The notes below the pieces were generated by a model. It was not told the DNA's origin. It made no database searches and saw only the letters and a program-made list of their open reading frames with translations. Below, one piece after another: positions 5,692 through 7,813 of a stretch of DNA of 7,813 nt; the first letter of the stretch is position 1; each line of letters opens with the position of its first letter. The DNA comes from an uncultured Angelakisella sp. (GTDB lineage: Bacteria; Bacillota; Clostridia; Oscillospirales; Ruminococcaceae). The translations under genes were made by a program, and so were the position numbers. The stretch is taken from positions 1-7,813 of the forward strand of contig CAJFUT010000049.1 of the NCBI GenBank assembly GCA_904420255.1. Reading direction: 5' to 3'.

Positions 5692-7387
5692 GGGGATCGC
5701 GGTAGGAAAGGCATACCTGTATCAGCCCTACGTCCCGGAGGTGGTCAAGGGGGAGATCCCGGAGGACCAGGTGGCGGAGGCCACCGCCCGGTATGAGAAG
5801 CTCCGGGAAACCGCCAAGGAGGAGCTGGAGGCCATCCGGGAGCAGCTGGAGAAGTCCGGCAGCGCCGACAAGGCCAAGATTTTCAAGGCCCACCTGGACA
5901 TCCTTTACGACGTGGCCATGGACGAGGAGATCAAGGACGCCATCGCCTACGACTACCTGACCCCGGAATGGGCCATTCACAAGGTCTACGAAAAGTTCAT
6001 CAAGATTCTGGGCAAGGCCGCCGACGACCTGATCCGGGAGCGGGTGGCGGATATGCGGGACGTGAAGAACCGCCTGCTCCGCATCGCCGCCGGCGTGCCG
6101 GAGAAGAACCTGGCCGTCCTGGCCGAGCCGGTGGTGGTGGTGGCCCACGACCTGCTCCCCTCGGATACCGCCACCCTGGACCGCCAGCGGGTGCTGGCCA
6201 TCGTCACCGAGATCGGCGGCGCCACCTCCCACAGCGCCATCATCGCCCGGAGCTATGAGATCCCCGCTCTGCTGGGGGTGGAGGGGATCATGGGCCGGCT
6301 GACCCACGGCCAGGAGGTGGCGGTGGACGCCCTGGAGGGGCTGCTCATCGCCGACCCCGCCCCGGAGCAGAAGGAGCTTTTCGCCAGGAAGCGGGAGGAG
6401 TTCCTCGCCCGCCGGGCCGAGGAGAAGAAGTTCCTGGGGGCAAAGCCGGTGATGGCCGACGGCACCGTCATCCCGGTGGCCCTCAATGTGGGCTCCGCCA
6501 GCGACCAGGAGCTGGAGGGGGAGAAGTACACCGACGGCGTGGGGCTTTTCCGCACCGAGTTCATCTACATGGGCAAGGAGCAGCTCCCCACCGAGGATGA
6601 ACAGTACGAGATATACAAGAAGATCCTCCAGAAGTTCGGGGACCGCCCCGTCACCCTGCGGACCCTGGACATCGGCGGGGACAAAAAGCTCCAGTGCATG
6701 GAGCTGCCGGTGGAGGAGAACCCCTTCCTGGGGAACCGGGCCCTCCGCCTCTGCTTCCAGAAGCCGGAGGTGTTCCTGACCCAGCTGCGGGCCGCCCTCC
6801 GGGCCTCGGTCCACGGCAACCTGTGGATCATGTTCCCCATGGTGGGGAGCCTGGACGACATCCGCCGGGCCAAGGAATTTGTCCGGGAGGCCAAGGCCCA
6901 GCTGGACAAAGAGGGCGTCCCCTACAGCCCCGATGTGAAGCTGGGAATCATGATTGAGATTCCCTCCATCGCCCTCATCGCCGACCTGGCCGCCCAGGAG
7001 GTGGACTTCGCCAGCATCGGCACCAACGACCTGATCCAGTATTCCACCGCGGTGGACCGGATGAACCCCGAGGTGAGCAAATACTACCAGAGCTACCATC
7101 CCGGCGTTTTCCGCCTCATCGGCATGGCGGTGGAGGCCTTCAACAAGGCCGGCAAGCCCATCAGCGTCTGCGGCGAGATGGGCGGCGATCCCCTGGCGGC
7201 CTCGGTGCTGGTGGGCCTGGGGATGAACAAGCTGAGCATGGGCCTGGCCTCGGTGGCCCGGATGAAGAAGGTCCTTTCCGGCCTCACCATGGAGAAGGCC
7301 CGGCATATGGCCCGGCTGGCCCGGACCCTGCCCACCGCCGCGGATGTGGAAGCCGCGCTGAAAAAGGAGCTGGAACAGCTTCTGTAA
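5663..7387 (+). CDS. ptsI: PTS Enzyme I (phosphoenolpyruvate-protein phosphotransferase)
   Basis: A 574-residue cytoplasmic enzyme that takes phosphate from phosphoenolpyruvate onto its own histidine and passes it to HPr, the first step of the sugar PTS. Domains in order: N-terminal HPr-binding domain (about 5-128), swivelling phosphohistidine domain with active-site H190 in GGATSHSAI, and C-terminal PEP-binding barrel (about 250-540). The barrel has LFRTEF with R297, RTLDIGGDK with R333, NPFLGNRALR, IGTNDLIQYSTAVDR, and the acid catalyst C503 in SVCGEMGGD. All key residues of the family are present and the length matches E. coli Enzyme I. The start overlaps the HAD gene by 29 bases and has GGAGG (5652-5656) inside it, so translation is probably coupled. 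ptsH follows 54 bases downstream, the reverse of the usual ptsH-ptsI order. It is not the nitrogen-type paralogue, as there is no GAF domain. Confidence 0.97.
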   Translation: MEWRGNPVSEGIAVGKAYLYQPYVPEVVKGEIPEDQVAEATARYEKLRETAKEELEAIREQLEKSGSADKAKIFKAHLDILYDVAMDEEIKDAIAYDYLTPEWAIHKVYEKFIKILGKAADDLIRERVADMRDVKNRLLRIAAGVPEKNLAVLAEPVVVVAHDLLPSDTATLDRQRVLAIVTEIGGATSHSAIIARSYEIPALLGVEGIMGRLTHGQEVAVDALEGLLIADPAPEQKELFARKREEFLARRAEEKKFLGAKPVMADGTVIPVALNVGSASDQELEGEKYTDGVGLFRTEFIYMGKEQLPTEDEQYEIYKKILQKFGDRPVTLRTLDIGGDKKLQCMELPVEENPFLGNRALRLCFQKPEVFLTQLRAALRASVHGNLWIMFPMVGSLDDIRRAKEFVREAKAQLDKEGVPYSPDVKLGIMIEIPSIALIADLAAQEVDFASIGTNDLIQYSTAVDRMNPEVSKYYQSYHPGVFRLIGMAVEAFNKAGKPISVCGEMGGDPLAASVLVGLGMNKLSMGLASVARMKKVLSGLTMEKARHMARLARTLPTAADVEAALKKELEQLL

Positions 7388-7401
7388 ATAGATGCCCCCC
7401 C

Positions 7402-7414
7402 GCGGCGGCGCCGC
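7402..7414 (+). other. small hairpin between ptsI and ptsH
   Basis: GCGGC (7402-7406) and GCCGC (7410-7414) form a 5-bp stem with loop GGC, followed by six A rather than T, so it is not an intrinsic terminator of the plus strand. It is preceded by a run of seven C. It may affect RNA processing or relative expression of ptsI and ptsH, or be chance in G+C-rich DNA. Confidence 0.3.
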
Positions 7415-7426
7415 AAAAAACACAAC

Positions 7427-7433
7427 GGAGGAG
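7427..7433 (+). promoter_or_regulatory. ribosome binding site of ptsH
   Basis: GGAGGAG with an 8-base spacer to the ATG at 7442. It gives ptsH its own strong translation start, in keeping with HPr normally being made in excess over Enzyme I. No promoter is visible in the 54-base gap, so transcription probably comes from upstream. Confidence 0.8.
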
Positions 7434-7441
7434 AAAAGCCA

Positions 7442-7720
7442 ATGTATAGCAAAAAAGTGACGATCCTGAACAAAACCGGGCTCCACGCCCGTCCCGCCTC
7501 TGAGTTCATCAGCATGGCCAGCAAGTTCAAATCCCGCATCACCATCAAAAAGGTGGGGGGCGACGAGGAGGACGAGGCCAACGCCAAGTCCATCGTGATG
7601 GTCCTTTCTCTGGCCCTGGCCCAGGGCACCGAGGTGGAGATCACCGCCAAGGGCGAGGATGAAGCCGAGGCGGTGGACGCCCTGGTGGAGCTGGTCAATT
7701 CCAAATTCGGCGAGGAATAA
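7442..7720 (+). CDS. ptsH: HPr phosphocarrier protein
   Basis: A 92-residue cytoplasmic protein that accepts phosphate from Enzyme I at H15 (TGLHARPA, 12-19) and hands it to sugar-specific Enzyme IIA domains. The regulatory serine used by HPr kinase in Firmicutes (Ser46 in B. subtilis) is present as S50 in NAKSIVMVLSL, so a role in CcpA-type catabolite control is possible. Compared with B. subtilis HPr, the loop before this serine is about four residues longer and very acidic (GGDEEDE, 39-45). The residues after it are SIVMVLSL instead of SIMGVMSL. It lies 54 bases after ptsI and ends the visible operon; no Enzyme II is in the window. The identity is certain. Confidence 0.96.
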   Translation: MYSKKVTILNKTGLHARPASEFISMASKFKSRITIKKVGGDEEDEANAKSIVMVLSLALAQGTEVEITAKGEDEAEAVDALVELVNSKFGEE

Positions 7721-7734
7721 GGCGCTCAATCAAA

Positions 7735-7755
7735 ACCACGCGTTAAACGCGTGGT
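7735..7755. repeat. palindromic repeat 1 downstream of ptsH
   Basis: ACCACGCGT (7735-7743) and ACGCGTGGT (7747-7755) form a perfect 9-bp stem with loop TAA, 14 bases after the ptsH stop. No T run follows on the plus strand, so it is not a classical terminator, although it could stabilise the 3' end of the mRNA. It is the first of three palindromes in a row. On the minus strand it reads out into GGTTTTGATTG, which resembles the ends of IS200/IS605-type or REP elements as I recall them. Confidence 0.6.
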
Positions 7756-7763
7756 ATGCACAA

Positions 7764-7776
7764 GCCCTGAAAGGGC
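7764..7776. repeat. palindromic repeat 2 downstream of ptsH
   Basis: GCCCT and AGGGC form a 5-bp stem with loop GAA. It lies 8 bases after the first palindrome and 13 bases before the third, giving a regular array of small hairpins. Confidence 0.5.
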
Positions 7777-7789
7777 ATATTACAGGCAA

Positions 7790-7803
7790 GCGTCTTAAGA
7801 CGC
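7790..7803. repeat. palindromic repeat 3 downstream of ptsH
   Basis: GCGTCTTAAGACGC is a perfect 14-base palindrome with no loop, the third of the cluster. The element may continue past the end of the window. No gene is visible between the ptsH stop and the window end. Confidence 0.55.
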
Positions 7804-7813
7804 ACTGAATAAG

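Noticed and set aside
5633..7729. A 698-codon open frame on the minus strand
   Set aside because: It is antisense to ptsI and ptsH, rich in G, L, H and V with no family motif, and has no ribosome binding site. The plus-strand genes have complete active sites.
7735..7755. Intrinsic terminator of ptsH
   Set aside because: The stem is strong but is followed by ATGCACAAG rather than a T run, so it was called a palindromic repeat instead.

Overview
The window looks like chromosomal DNA of a GC-rich Firmicute, most likely a gut Oscillospiraceae-type clostridium (the Flavonifractor / Lawsonibacter / Oscillibacter neighbourhood). The reasons are codons strongly biased to G/C in third position, strong GGAGG-type ribosome binding sites, an HPr that keeps a regulatory serine, and the clostridial DUF2975 plus small Cro/C1 regulator pair. 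The lineage is an inference from style and family content; no rRNA is present to settle it.

Layout. (1) Positions 1-346 hold no credible gene. They contain a terminator-like hairpin on the plus strand at the very start, a set of palindromic repeats, a long imperfect stem-loop, and the probable terminator of the minus-strand operon. (2) Positions 347-3259 are a four-gene minus-strand operon, read from right to left: DUF2975 membrane protein, 75-residue Cro/C1 repressor, large DUF4153/DUF4173 polytopic membrane protein, and a small lipoprotein. It has a near-consensus sigma-A promoter at 3294-3322 with an inverted repeat lying just upstream of the -35. (3) A divergent intergenic region (3260-3522) carries both outward promoters. 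(4) Positions 3523-7720 are a plus-strand run of sugar-metabolism genes: gnd (6-phosphogluconate dehydrogenase), a HAD phosphatase/phosphomutase-like gene, ptsI (PTS Enzyme I) and ptsH (HPr). (5) The last 93 bases hold three consecutive short palindromes of REP-like type.

How they work together. The plus-strand genes join the common phosphoryl-transfer components of the sugar PTS to an oxidative pentose-phosphate enzyme and a probable sugar-phosphate HAD enzyme. The HAD and ptsI genes overlap by 29 bases, so their translation is probably coupled. The minus-strand genes form an envelope-associated module of unknown function in which the small repressor probably regulates its own operon through the inverted repeat. 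No substrate-specific PTS Enzyme II, transposase, CRISPR array or RNA gene is visible.

Most of the window is ordinary core metabolism. The points most worth a second look are the DUF2975/HTH/DUF4173/lipoprotein module with its operator, the changed cofactor-binding residues of Gnd, the acidic insertion in HPr, the reversed ptsI-ptsH order, and the two palindrome clusters that flank the window.
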